Assembly (NCBI GenBank): GCA_035610835.1
Contig: CM069456.1
Location: 31,603,359 to 31,667,358 of the forward strand
DNA: 64,000 nucleotides
From: Ophiura sarsii
Taxonomy: Eukaryota > Echinodermata > Ophiuroidea > Amphilepidida > Ophiuridae
Reading direction: 5' to 3'
Shown: in pieces, positions 11,434 to 24,900 of the stretch
How positions within the stretch are numbered: the stretch's first letter is position 1
Layout: every line of letters begins with the position of its first letter
Notes under the pieces: generated by a model
The model's input: only the letters and a program-made list of their open reading frames with translations
The model's database searches: none
Told to the model about the DNA's origin: nothing
Program-made: the position numbers and the translations under genes

Positions 11434-14047
11434 TTGAAACAAATTACATATGAATTTCTCTAGTATAATATTGTTAGCTAACATAGCACTTTAATTCAGC
11501 CATATAACAGCTTGATGTTGCTGGTTATATGCTTTGTTGACTTTCCAACAACTGAGAACAATACAAAGTCAATAACCAATCTGGTCATGTGTTTTAAGCG
11601 CGCCTCCTTTCGCGTTACACACGGATTTTGGCTTTCACGACATGATTTTAACTTTACACATTTATATTTGCTTGTATACCCCCCTGAGGTAGTAAAAGTA
11701 TATATTTTCTGAAGGGAAATTTCATGAGGAAACTAAATATGCCATTACAATTATAGTACGACTAAGAACTAAAATGGTATGATCGGAAATGTTCGGAAAA
11801 ATATCAGAGTTTTTAATTTTTAATTCGAGATCAATATATTTTTTATACCTACCCCTATCATTATTTACTTTACATATTTGAATTCCTCATGATATTACCC
11901 ATTAGATGATATATAATTGTTAAAGTTACTACGTCGGTATGGTAATTATACCGGCTAGTGAATATCTCCAATTTTTATTTTATATATGTTTAGAATTTTC
12001 AAAAATATTTGTTTAAGGATGAACCCTCCCCTGATATAAACTGCATTTCTGAATTCCTCTAGTTACAAGCTTTCCAAAAATGTATACTTTTGCTATCATA
12101 GGTTGAAAACTTTTTCTGTTATTGTCATTTTTATAAATCCGGTAAATTGAGGCTGATTATTCATGTTTACTGTGTACCGAATAGGAAGAAAGCTGATGTT
12201 CATTGTCTTATCCATAATTAATTAGTTGTTACAAATAGTTGGCAAGTCTGTTGAACCACATACTTAAAGACTACTAATTATCCTTTAAAATGGGACCAGA
12301 ATGGTGTTTGTAACATTAGGAGATGACTAGTTATTGTAAAAAGAACAAAACATGGGATTATCCCCATTGAGTTTGTACAGGCGGCACCCCTTCCAGAAAC
12401 ACCCCTTCCAGCACCACCCCTGGTCCCCAAACATCAAACAGCTGTATCTCCCATTCTGTATTAGCTATACCAATGCCATTTTGCAGGCAGATAGCTTGTT
12501 ATTAGGGCTTTAAAATGATACCAAATTTGTTGAGATAGCTTTTGTGGTTTTAAAAATATTTGAGGAAAATTACAGCATGAAACTAAAAAATGTAACGGCA
12601 CCACCCTATTGGGAGGCGAGTTCATAACGCGTGACCATCTATTGTCTGTTACGCATTTCACCTACACACAAATTGTGAAAATGCTCAATAAATTTAAACC
12701 AAGTTGCACTCTTTTAATCATAGTTTCTCTCATTTATCTCTGTCGAGAAGTTAAAAGACATGGTTGGAAAGAGGAAGATTTCTGCTTTCAATCAAATGTA
12801 AATTTTATATAACAGGGAACTATTTGACCTATTTTATCATGTGAGACAAAATTGGTTCAAGAAATTTCATGTTCATCCTGCACAATCGAATGACTCAACT
12901 CTAATTGGTTTATTTTTCATCTCTAAATCCTCTGACCTTCCTTTTGACCAATCATTATGACTTTTACATACATGAGAATAGAGTCCCTGCTCTCCTAATC
13001 AGAACTTAAACTAAGTTTATCGGCCATCCGGTCGCAAAGTTACAACATTTAGGGATCGTTTTGGAAGTGCGTATTTGCCGAAAATAGCATTGATGCACTG
13101 TAAAACGAACCAAACTAGCACTTTTCACTTTGAGATCCTCCTAACGGTAGATTTTTTTAAAAATACAAATAATATACTAAAAAAAGCATAACAATATCAG
13201 CTTTATTTTACAACAACAACGAAAATTATAGGATATTTGATCGCTGAGCTATGATTTTTAGACCTTAGAAATCTGATGATTTTAGGGGCAAAAACTGTGA
13301 AAGGCAGCGCACGGTTGATTTTTCTCTTAAGTTGCGCTAAGAAATTCATATGATGTGCCATGAGAGCCCTCCCAGAGCCTTCGAAACGACAGAAAACCTA
13401 TACAGCTCCAAATAGTGCCAGGCGGGATAGAGCCCTCCATCCACATGATCCAGAGCCTTCAAAACGACAGAAAACCTAAAAATCCGACCGGCCGACACTT
13501 CCGATTTTTGAGGAGGGCAACACAAACTCTTTTTTTGTTGTTGGCCTTACTATGGTCACAGTTGTCTACATTTCTTTTATATAGTTTTGAGATTTTCTGG
13601 CGAGGGGAGGGCCTCATACTCTATCTTCATTTTTATATCTTGATCTTCATCGATTTGAGGGGAGCGTTCCGAAATACTTCGGTGATGTGTGGGGAGAAGC
13701 TGGAAAATACGAGGGGTGGGGTCAAAAAAAGTTAAGTTTTGATGCTCCAAAAAGGGGAGTCATCAAAGTTTTGAAAAACCCTAAAGAATTGCACCGATTC
13801 AGAGATGTTTAAATGTTTTTTTACATTCAATTTCAAAACATCAGTCTGGAGATTCGAAACCAAATGTATGCGGTATAAAAATAATAATTTTTGCCCGCGT
13901 TTGCAGGAATTCCATGTGAAGCCCATTTCAAACAAACAAAATGTCCAGTTTCATGTAAATAGCAAACAAAAAATAAAAAAGTCAATGCTGTACAAAATCA
14001 CAGCAAACTTCGGTCTTATAAAGTTTCTTGACATTGACTGTTTAGTC
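11434..14047. other. Intergenic stretch without a recognised gene
   Basis: Only short open frames (<110 codons) with no family resemblance. A local duplication GAGCCTTC(G/A)AAACGACAG with AAAACCTA occurs at 13375-13400 and 13450-13475. ACCCCTTCCAG is repeated at 12387-12412. Confidence 0.7.
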
Positions 14048-14349
14048 CAGGGGTTCTCAAACTGGGGGTCGTGACCCCCATGGGGGTCGTTTGGGGTTTT
14101 CCAGGGGGTCATGAGGGGCTCGTGAATATAGGTTTTGGGGGAACCGCCATTTCGCTTTAAAAAAAGCTTCGAAACGTTCAAATGATATGCAAAATTTCCT
14201 GCTCGCTACGCTCGCATCAAAACTAAGCAGTTTCATTTATGATATCCGGCTGGTTACATTTTTCAATTTTTGTTTTGGGGGTCACGGTACTGACCAGGAA
14301 TGTCAAAAGGGGTCGAGAACCGTCACGACCGGCCGGGTTCGAGACCCTG
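14048..14349. mobile_element. hAT-like element
   Basis: The left end CAGGGGTTCTCAAACTGGGG is the typical Charlie-type hAT terminus; the right end complements as CAGGGTCTCGAACCCGG. GGGGTCGTGACCCCC words lie inside. I could not see an 8 bp target duplication. Confidence 0.65.
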
Positions 14350-14351
14350 AA

Positions 14352-14812
14352 TTTCAAACTGGGATTTGCATCTTTTTACAATTGTATTACATGTATGAAC
14401 TTACACCTATAAGGATTAAGAAAAATCAGCCTCTTTGTACAACAAAACGTCGATTCAAAAATGCTGATCTCCGGCAGATCAGCATTTTGCATGGTTAAAA
14501 AGGGTTGTATTCCAACATATATATGTTTGCCGGGCTTTTTTTAGTAGAAACAACAATAATGGTAATTTTTTAATGCACTTGAAAGGCCGCATGTAGAACG
14601 ATAGCATAGCTTCAGCACCTAGTTTCGATATGATTATATCGAAACTAAGAAAATCATGAAATTTTATATGATAAACGGCGAATGTTGGTAAACTGTTTCA
14701 GATGGTAGTTAGTATATATGCCTAAGTATTACTTCGATGCAAATAAACTGATTTCCAGGATAATTGAGGGCGCACTCCCATACGTATCCCTCAATTTCCC
14801 TTTAAAGACATG
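14352..14812. mobile_element. Broken third copy of the AAAGGGGCA-ended family
   Basis: AACTGGGATTTGCATC, CAATTGTATTACATGTATGA, CACCTATAAGGATTAAG and ACGTCGATTCAAAAATGCTG match the long copy at 10394-11433. It ends near TGAGGGCGCACTCCCA. Confidence 0.68.
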
Positions 14813-15175
14813 TGATCTTTTCCAGAGAGCGCCCTCTATTCATTATTTTTTTTAGAAAGTAGATTTTCTTGCAGATTTACATTTCTGATCATAAATCATA
14901 TAAAGTTACAGAGCGATACGATTCCTAATTACCTCAAAATCATGGTTTTAGAGTGAATTTAGAGTGAAAATATAAACTGTCGGTGTTATCCGACAGTTTA
15001 TTTTCACTCTAAAATCATGATTTTGAAGTAATTAAGAATCGTATCGTCCTGTGACTTGGAATGTATGTACGATTTATGATCAGAAATGTAAATCTGCAAG
15101 AAAATCTGCTTTCATTTTTTTTCTTCTTCGATGTTGAGGGCGTTCCCTGGGAAGATCACATAATATACCTTTAAT
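14802..15175. mobile_element. Foldback element, ~370 bp
   Basis: The arms CTTGCAGATTTACATTTCTG and CAGAAATGTAAATCTGCAAG, then GAGCGATACGATTC and GAATCGTATCG, meet at the centre ACTGTCGGTGTTATCCGACA. Almost the whole element is self-complementary. Confidence 0.85.
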
Positions 15176-15902
15176 TAAAATAAAAATAAAAAAATCAACA
15201 TGACATTGTGTCGTTGTGAGACGTTTTATTCATCGAGTGGATATTTTCAAAAGTTATGATCCGGACCATGGAATAAGTACATCTTCTTATTCCATGTCCA
15301 GACCAACCGACACTAACTAAGTTGCAGTAAAATTATTTTCTATGTAATATTACTGCCTAGTGTGTGCTCAGCAATGACAATTTATGTGAAATTAATCACA
15401 GCTCATCATTCATCCATACATGCCTGAAACTTTGTATACATTTTCGTTAGGCCTGGTTAAAGAAAAGCATTATAATTGGACGGGGCTTTGAGATTTCCTC
15501 CGGGTGGGGAACTAGGGAGCCTTCAATTGTTTTTCTTCTTAAGTTGTGGTTTTCACATCATAAATGAATACTAATACACAACCACCTGAAATTTAGGCTT
15601 AATTTAATTCCGTGACATTTTGAATTAGCTCAAATAAAATCACAGGTCATGAACTTTTTGTGTTAGGTGTATTATGCACTTGGCCCATGTCTCGAGAAAA
15701 ATAATAGCTCCCTTGTTTCATCATTTGGTGTCCGTTAAACTACTTCTACCGAATGTCCTTTATGAAACTGTGACAAATACCAAATAGTACAGAGTTCCCC
15801 AGCCGGTTTGTTTTCAACATGTTTTTCCACATTTTTAGCTGAGGTTTTAGTCATCGTTTATAATTATGTATAACCATTAAGTTTATTTATTCAGATATCA
15901 TC

Positions 15903-15981
15903 ATGGGTAAGAAGAAAAACAAAGTATCTAAGCCGATTGCAACGGAAAGCGTCAGCAGTAAGAAGCAAGAGGCACTGCAAG
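15903..15981 (+). CDS. DHX29: DHX29 exon 1
   Basis: It encodes residues 1-26, starting MGKKKNKVSKPIATE, a lysine-rich start like vertebrate DHX29 MGGKNKKHK. It ends in phase 1 before a gtacgt donor. The ATG has a strong context (A at -3, G at +4). Confidence 0.85.
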
Positions 15982-18900
15982 GTACGTTAACGTTGGACGG
16001 TTGTTGTTGATGAAAAGAAAGTGAAACTTTTTTTGAACATTTTTTTAAAAGCTTAAAACTTATATACAGGTAGTAGGCTTAGGCTTTTTCAGGGATCGGC
16101 TTTGTAGTCCGATGAATCTATAATCCCTATATTACGAAGGTCCTTTACTAGTACGACGCACGTAAATCAACCAATCATCAGAAATGGCAGCAAGTCACCA
16201 AGTCATAATAAATGCAAGTCATCTGGCATGCCTGGTCCAGTCCCAGTCAAGACTCAAGTCAAGTCATCACAATCACAACTCGCTGCAAGTGCAAGGAAGT
16301 GCAAGTCACAAGTCATTTAGCACCAGTACAAGTCAATTCACAAATCAAGTCACACATTATTTGTTCAGACAAACTATTATTATTAACTATATGGATACAT
16401 AGGCCTACCTTATTATATAAGTTCAACTTTGATCAGTGCAAACTTTGAGGAAGACGATGATTTCCAGTCGATAGAATGATGTTATAATTGCTGGTTCCCA
16501 ATCAATTTATTCCGTTTGACGGAATAAATCGTATTTAAAATTGGGAACCGTATAACATTGGGAACCAACGTCATTCGATCGACTGGAAATCCTCTTCTCA
16601 TAACATTGGGAACCAACGTCATTCGATCGACTGGAAATCATCGTCTTCCAAACTTTGATCAGTGCAAACTATGGAACGTTAAAGTAAAGTGAATACAAAT
16701 AGGGGGGGGGGGGGGGGGGGGAGAGTCAGGAGAGTCCAGACTCAAATAAAGACGATATTTATTTTCCAAACATGCATTTCACATTTCACACAGTAATTTT
16801 CTGACAAATGAGATACCTGTAGTGTTACTGTTACCATGTTAATGAGCTCGGTCTATGACGTCATTCAAATCAATGTCTAAAACTCAAAGCATGCGCTTGG
16901 GGAGAGGATTTGTGTAGTAATTTGTAGTATTTAGGACTGTTAGGGTTAAAAAGGGTTTAATGCATTAATCTAGGTTGTACAATCACTTAGGCCTAAAAAA
17001 TAGGGTTGATTGGCGTAACATAGAAAAAAAATAGGGTAGGTAGGTCGGATTTTTTTTTTTGATTTTTTTTTTAAAATCTATAAAACGTCTTTGAAATTTG
17101 ATATACCAGCACACATATACCATACAGACATAAACAAATGGCACAAATACACATTTTCACTGTGTTTTTTCTTTTCTCACACACACAAAAAAAATGTTTA
17201 GGGTCGGCGGTTAAAATAGGGTCGGTCGGGTTACGCCAATCAAACATCTTTTTTTTAGGCCTTACATCAAGCATCTGGTGCAATAGTGAAACTGTATCAA
17301 AAAATAATGAGTAATGAGATAGACACCTCATCCCTGTCACTGACTGGGGGCGGGGCACAAATGTGCATTTTAGATAAATCTTTATTTGTATAATAACTGA
17401 TATTAAATAATTAGAAAAAAGAAATGACATTAGTATCATGTGGGCGGGGAATGATTGTGCATCTTTTGACTATTTTTAACTTCCCTTTTTGCAGCCAAGA
17501 AATACACATTTGAGGGACAAGGCCATGGTCCAAACACTTCTGCGGCTGCTACAGAAAAGGATCCAAATATATTGAAGGTATGGCTATTGGCAAAGTCAAG
17601 TGGATAATGGGGGATTTCCCTGAGTGACATTGGCATTTATTAGGTTTGTCATGCAGGTTTCAAACTTAATTTTAGGGAACTGTTTTAAAGTGAAAAGCCA
17701 GTCACCTCACCTTTGAGGTAACTTAATTTTACAAAACCATAGTTCAATTTGCCCACATAAAGACGTGACTGTATTTTGAAACTGTCACTCTTTAATAATA
17801 ATGTACCTCAGTACCGGTACCTTATTTTTGCTGAATTCTGACGTATTGTATACAAAACAAGTATACAGGGTGAGTCAAAAAGACTGCAATAGTGGAAAGA
17901 AGCCATTTTGTTTTCAAAACCAAAATGAATTTTAAAACTTTTTAAACGTTGCAAGAATGATGTATTTAATCCTAACTTTGTGTGAAAAGATGAAGTCGAT
18001 CGCATTTTTCGTTTTCCTTTGGTGAACCTTTTGACCAGTGCACCCATTTCACACGTTTGTCCACGAGATACCCAAAATATGCATCAGATCGCAAAATGTG
18101 TCTCATTCAAATTTGGAAACTTGAGTTCATTTGTGATGTTATTGGAATTTGATGCATCCTTTCTTGTTTACATGTGAGTTAGCATAATCAATTATAATCA
18201 TACCAATGCTATGAAAGCGTATAATGTTCTAAATTGTAATAAAAAACTGAAATTTTGCATTTTTTTGTTGGCGGGATATTCAAATATGAAAATGCAATGT
18301 GTGCCATTTCCAATGAAAATCACTGTGCTCGTGGACAAACAGGTAAATTTGGTTGTACATCATTCTTGCAACGTTTAAAAAGTTTTAAAATTCATTTTGG
18401 TTTTGAAAACAAAATGGCTTCTTTCCACTATTGCAGTCTTTTTGACTCACCCTGTAGTTATGATTTAAACCAGAGTTTGAACTATTTGTTTCATAATGTT
18501 AGCTGTTTTTATAGGTTTGAATATTGATTAAACATTTAGTATCTTGATTCTTGATTATAATCAATGCTAACTATGATTGTATACCTTTATACAAGCGGGA
18601 ACAACTGAGGAAGTAGGAAAATTATATTATAATAAAGGATGAGATTGTGCACTTTTAATATTGATTAATAATTTTGTAAATCAACAGGTCTCTTTACCAG
18701 TAGATAAAGTCAAGGTGATTATTGCAGAGATTTTACGCCACAAGAAAGAGACGAGCAATGGCGGCAGCGCCTCCAAGAGGATGTCAGAAAAGAAACTTAA
18801 GGTCAGAGTTCACATACATTTTCTTATTTACTAATATCCAAAATTATCATATGGTTTAATTATCTCCAAATTGGCGAGCCTCCTTACACATACAGCAGCA

Positions 18901-21900
18901 AATCTTACTATAATTCACCGTATGTTGTATGTATGTATCCATAAGGCTTTCTCATTTTGCGTCTAAAAGCCGTGAACGTTGCACTGATGAAAGATGATTA
19001 TAATGTGAGTGTAATAAGCTATAAATGGCTGAAAACCGTACAGAATTGACCGAGATATGAGCAAAAGGGTAAAATCCAGGACCTTTTCAAACTGTTTCTA
19101 CGGGCCATGTTTGTTTATTTTGTGCGTACTGCAACCATGCAGTCGAGCGCGTAACACATTACGCGTCGTAGTGCGCCATTCAAAATAAACGCTCACATGC
19201 ACTACACCCACGCACCCTACACACGCGGGCGGACAAATATTGGAGAAATACGCTGCGCTACGGGAGTTGATTAATTTAGGCCTTGAAGATGTATAAGCAT
19301 GGGGCGGGCGGTAGGGGCGGGGGCGGCGGGCCAGGGACGGCAGGGGGGGGGGGGGGGGGGGGGCGAGTGGAGGCCATGAGCTAATGAGGTTTGGGAGGCA
19401 GGGGGCTACTGAAGAACGCTACGGGAGTTGGTTAATTTAGGCCTTGAAGGGCGAGGGAAGGTCATGAAGTAATGAGGTTTGGGAGGGGGGGGGGTTAATG
19501 AAGAAATGTGATGCTTACTTGCGTAACACTAACAGGGAGGGTCACAAAGTGGAAGGAAATAGTGTGGTTAAAAGTATAAACCAGGGGATACAGCTTGGGT
19601 AGATGGTTAAGGTTTAGGCCTTGGGTGTTGAGATAAGCACGGTGCGGAGCGGCGGGCCGGGGGCAGAAGGCCGGGGCGAGGGGGTTTAAGTAATGTGGTT
19701 TGGGTTGCAGGGGGTTAAAGAAGAAATGCGATACTAAATTGCGTAACAGGGAGGGTCACAAGGTGGAATGAAATAGTATAGTTCTTTAAAAGTATAAACA
19801 ATGGGATACAACTTGGGTAATGACGGAAAGCTTTCATTTTCAGGTCAATATTATTATAGGCCTGCATTATATTTTTTCATATGTATGTGATATGGGGTAA
19901 TGACAGGACACATTCAATTCCAGGTAAGGAAATAGGCCTATGCATTATATTTTAACTCAAAATGTATTCTTACCAATTTCGCGACAAATGTTCGTATAGC
20001 TACTTGTGTTATTTCACCGGGGTTCTTTCTGGTAGGCGCTACTTACTAGCGGGAGCCCGTTCGAAGAACGGGCGTCCCGCTAGTTACTGTAAAAGTGGTA
20101 ATTTTCGTGTGATTACATATTTGCGCTTTGCTGATTTTCAGCCATTTCGCTTGTTTTTACATTCGTGATTTGAAAGTTCATTACATAGACTTATATGCAA
20201 AATAAATATGTTCATGTGTTTTTATTTTCGAGGTAGCTGCTTGGAGCGTGAAATGTGTGAAAATTAATGTCACGCAAATATTTCCACGTTTATAGTAATA
20301 CAGAAGAGCGTAGGTGTTCATGAAACATACATAAGGCCAAAAACGCATAATGTAGTTATGATTCAATTTCTTTTGCACATAGACAGATAACAAACAGATT
20401 TTTCTCGCCAGTTTGGAACTAACAAACTGACTTCTCTGATCGTTGAAAATCCTTTCATCTGGATAGAAATATTATGTATTTATTCATGTGTTCAATACAA
20501 GTAGAAAATCATACACTTATCATGTTTCTTTGATAAAGAATGTCCACCCTCAATTTTTGAATTTACAATATTTGCTTCACAGATCTATAGTTTCCTATAT
20601 TTGCTTAATACACAGGATCTCTACACGGCTCTATCTAAGGTTGGCTTCAAACACGACCAGATAACGGACGCTATGAAACAAACAGTTAGCTATGGAGGAG
20701 ACCTACATACAGCACTGGACTGGCTCTGTCTTAATCTACCCGATGGTTAGTACTTTAGACTTGCGTGTTTTAGTTTTGTTGGTAAGAAAAACAAAAGATA
20801 ATGTTGCGTGATCAAATTGGAGTGTAAAATCTTCGATCTAGAAATATGAAGGAATCTTGCATCAACGTGTGTAGTGAACAAATATAGCTATGTTGAGAGG
20901 CCTATAATTGTGTATATTTCCCTATAAGATAGCAGTTGCCTAGATGTTTTGACCCTGGGCTAGGTTTTTTTTGTTACGAGGGAGGGTTCTTTTATTAAAT
21001 ATAGAGGATACAAACCGATTTACTGACTTTAATAACAAAGTATATTTGATTTACTTTTGCATCAGCTGAGCTTCCAAGTGGTCTATCAGCACACCTGATG
21101 GAGGATGAAAAGAAGGAGAAGAAACGAGAGAAATGGCAACCTCCACCTTCTCCTGATGCACAAGGACCACCAAAGATCAATAGGGCAAGTTAGTCATTGT
21201 GTGTTCTGTTAACACCTTCCACGTGGCTATTAGTTTCACCATACCCAAAACAGATTTGTCAGAAACCTAAACCAATACCAATTTTCGAAGTCTTAACTTA
21301 AAGGCGAGCTACCACTGTGGGTTAATGGGTTTCTAGCCATATCCAGAGTCTCTTGGGGATTTGACATGGTTACAATTTCTCAATGTTAACTCTGTGCTTC
21401 TTTCAATGCATTTCTCATGGTGATTCCAAATATGCTAATGAAATTTAATGATTTTAACATTTTTAAAACATTTTGTGACATTTTGGAATGTCGTCTGCAG
21501 ACGCTTGCCGCATGGAAAGTGTTAAAAGGGTGTGTTTACTTACATGAGAGAGGAGCACCAGTTGTGTTATTGCAGTATCTATCTGCTACTAACTACTAAA
21601 TTGGGTCCACACTCTTGTCAACCGGGTTGTCATGTCTCTATTTGGTTGCCATCTTTAAAAATGGCGGACCACATTTATGGATCGGGTCATTTAAAAGACA
21701 TGTCCAAAACGTGAACAGAAGCGTCTTTCAATAACACATTTGTGCATTTTTAGACCATTTGCTCATTTGATTAATGCCCCACAACTACATCAAGAAATTA
21801 AGGGTCCTGAAGTTTGGGTATTTGAAAATTTAATTTTTTTACGGACAGTTTTAATGAATTTATATTGTGAGCAAAGGATGGATATGTAATCTACAGAATT

Positions 21901-24900
21901 TCTTAAGGTTTCCATTTCCATAAATACATCATCAAATTTAAGGGGTCCCTTCAATTTTGATCGGGACCGCAAGTCTTTCCAATTTGAAACCTGACGCGTC
22001 ACTATAGGAAAGTGAGAGGTCTAGGACGCGCAGATGCGTCAGAATGCGACCCCTGTGCTGGACCATAATTTTGGTCCAAAATCTCACTTATGCTTTTAGT
22101 AATGAGGAAATATAGTGAGGTTACTTGAGGCATCTTAATTATTATGGCCAGTATCAGACGGGTGACTCTCATATCTGCCCATTGTTGAGATTTGGTTCAC
22201 AGTATAGCGCACTCTATCAGTTCTTCACCCGGAAGTTAAGCGTAAACTGTCAATCATTCATTGTGAATAAATATTCAGCCATGACTATTCATGACCTCAC
22301 ACGATGTGATCATCCTTCCCAACTGATCTGATTACAAAATTCATAAAATGCAAATAATGCCACGCCCCTCCTCTGCCCCTATTTTGTTCTACGAAGATTA
22401 ATTTAAAATAACCAATTCTGAATGTTTTGTGTCATATAAGAACTAAATTCTGCTATCATCAAAGCAAATCAGTTCTACTCTAAATCACAATCAGCTTTTT
22501 TTACCATTAATATACTATTTCTGTGCCACAAATCATGTTTTGAGCCGATAAAAAATACCACGTCTCATGTCGTCTGGTTTCCTACGACCATGATAGTGCG
22601 CCCCCTATAAAACCTTCACCGGTGAATTTGGTTTTAGTAGGCAAAATTTTTGTCTAAGGAGTGACCTATCCCATAATTATATAATCCCTGCCAGTATTCA
22701 CAAAGAATTTAGTCTGGACGTATCTTACAGTCCAGGTTTAAGTCCTACTAGGAGGGACCTTTTATTTTTGTTAATCATTTAAAATAAAATATGAAACTTA
22801 TACATTTCAAAATGTGAAGGACATCGGCTTTGAGTTTGCATTCATTCACAGTGAGACTTAGTCCTGGACAGGGTTGTCTCCAGGTAAGCATGTTGCGATA
22901 TCGCGCCGCGACGATATCGCGATTGGATAAGCTTATCGCGACAGCAATATTAAATTTGACCTCAGACGATATCCAACAATGTAAACTTTTACCTGTATAA
23001 AAGTGTATACATTTTCAACTTGTGTGTCATCACAATAAATCTTCAGCTTGTCGACTGTAATTTATTCCTTGTTTTGTTCCTAAAGTGGTTTGATTGTTTG
23101 TTTAAATCCATCATCATTGTTATTACAAACATGTCAACTTGTCATCAAAAAGAAACTGGACCGCTATAAGCCTAACCACATGTGCCCTTGTTTTGCCTTG
23201 GCCGATATAAACAGCCCGTTCTAAGTTGCAATCTTGCTCATTTATTGGCGATGTTATTAGGTTATGGACAATATTGAAACGGAAACCAGCGAATGACGTC
23301 ATGCTAATAAATGGTGACCACATGATTCAACACGTGATTAATTTTCCATTGATAAAAATACAAACTAATCTTCGGATAGCCTCGATTTTCCGATACCCGA
23401 GTGAGATGAATGACGTCATGCTAATGGCGACCACATGTTTTACAATAATAAATACAAAGACGAAACAAAATGCTAGCGGCAATGTTTTCATGAACTTGTT
23501 TATTGATTAATTCTTTGAATTTGAACATCATGAAACCTGATGAGGAACAGTTTGCATGTAAAATGTGGTGGGCAGAATGTTACATTGAATGTAATAATGT
23601 GTTGTATCATATATTTCGAGGACAAATAAGGTTCGTTTTTCATCACTGAAAAATGTATTTAAAAAAGTAAGCTTTTTAAAAGTTTGAAAACAAATATCGT
23701 GATATGGCGATATCGCGATCAAATTTTACCCACGATCAACGATTTGAGACAAGGTGGCGATAAACACACCTATCTCCAGGGCAATTTGAGTGCCGGCTAA
23801 TTTTACTGGTGGCGAGCGGAGTGCAGCGGATCACGGCGCGGGGTCCAGGGGCAGTCAGTTGTGTGGACTAATTAATGGCTGGATGTATTCTTTACGTTAT
23901 GTTTTAAAAAATGCACCTACAAGGCAACTGTTTTTCCCATAGAATAAAACCAAAATTATGTTTGGCCATTTGTGTTTAATAGTAGATTCTCCTCTTTATT
24001 TCTATGGTTGTCACTATTTTTTTATACAGATGCGAAAGGAAGGCCCGAAACCGAAGAAATTGAGTGCCAAGGAGTTGACTTTGAAGTACGCTGAGATGTA
24101 CGATGATGAGGATGATGACGAGGATGACTGGATGGCACAAGAGGAGGAGAAAGAAAGAAATGCACGGAAAGATCCGGTCAGTATTGAAATCATATTGCAA
24201 TTAGGTCAACAATTTTTTTGTTGTTATGTTGTCCTCGACCGCCCGCTCGTCATTTTAGGGCCGCTCTAAAAAAAAAAATTCAGATTTTTTTCTTCTTTTA
24301 AAATCATTGTTTTTTTTAAAAAAAAATCGTATTTTTTAGTTGTTTTTTTTTTCAGTTTTTTTTTTCTTCAGATTTTTTCTTTTTTTTCAGATTTTTTTTC
24401 TTCAGATTTTTTTCAGATTTTTTTAAAAACAGTTTAAATGGCATTAATATTAAATTAAGTGTTTATAACATATATGTGCGGCTCTTAGAGTGATTTTAAC
24501 TTCTTGTTGGCTGAACTTTGAGCTTCTGCTGGTAAAAGAAAATTTAAAAAAAATTAAAAAAATTTAATTGGCCTTATCTTGTTGTTGTAAATAGTTAGTC
24601 AACGATATAATTAGAGTATATTCTTTTAAATTCTGAAAAAGCACTGCGTATACAGAAGGTTGTATATGAAATTGTCACACTTCTTTCCAGGCGGCTATTG
24701 GTTTTACCACAAACAAAACTGATTTTTCAGAAATCTCTCCCAACTTTCAAAGTCTACCTCAATGATTACTGAACCAATAATATGCATGTTTGTACTTATT
24801 TTAATGCATTTCTCAAGGTGATTCCAAATATGGTGATGAAATTCAATACTTTTGACAATTTTGAAATATTTTGTGAAATTTTGAAACTGTCGTCTGGAGA

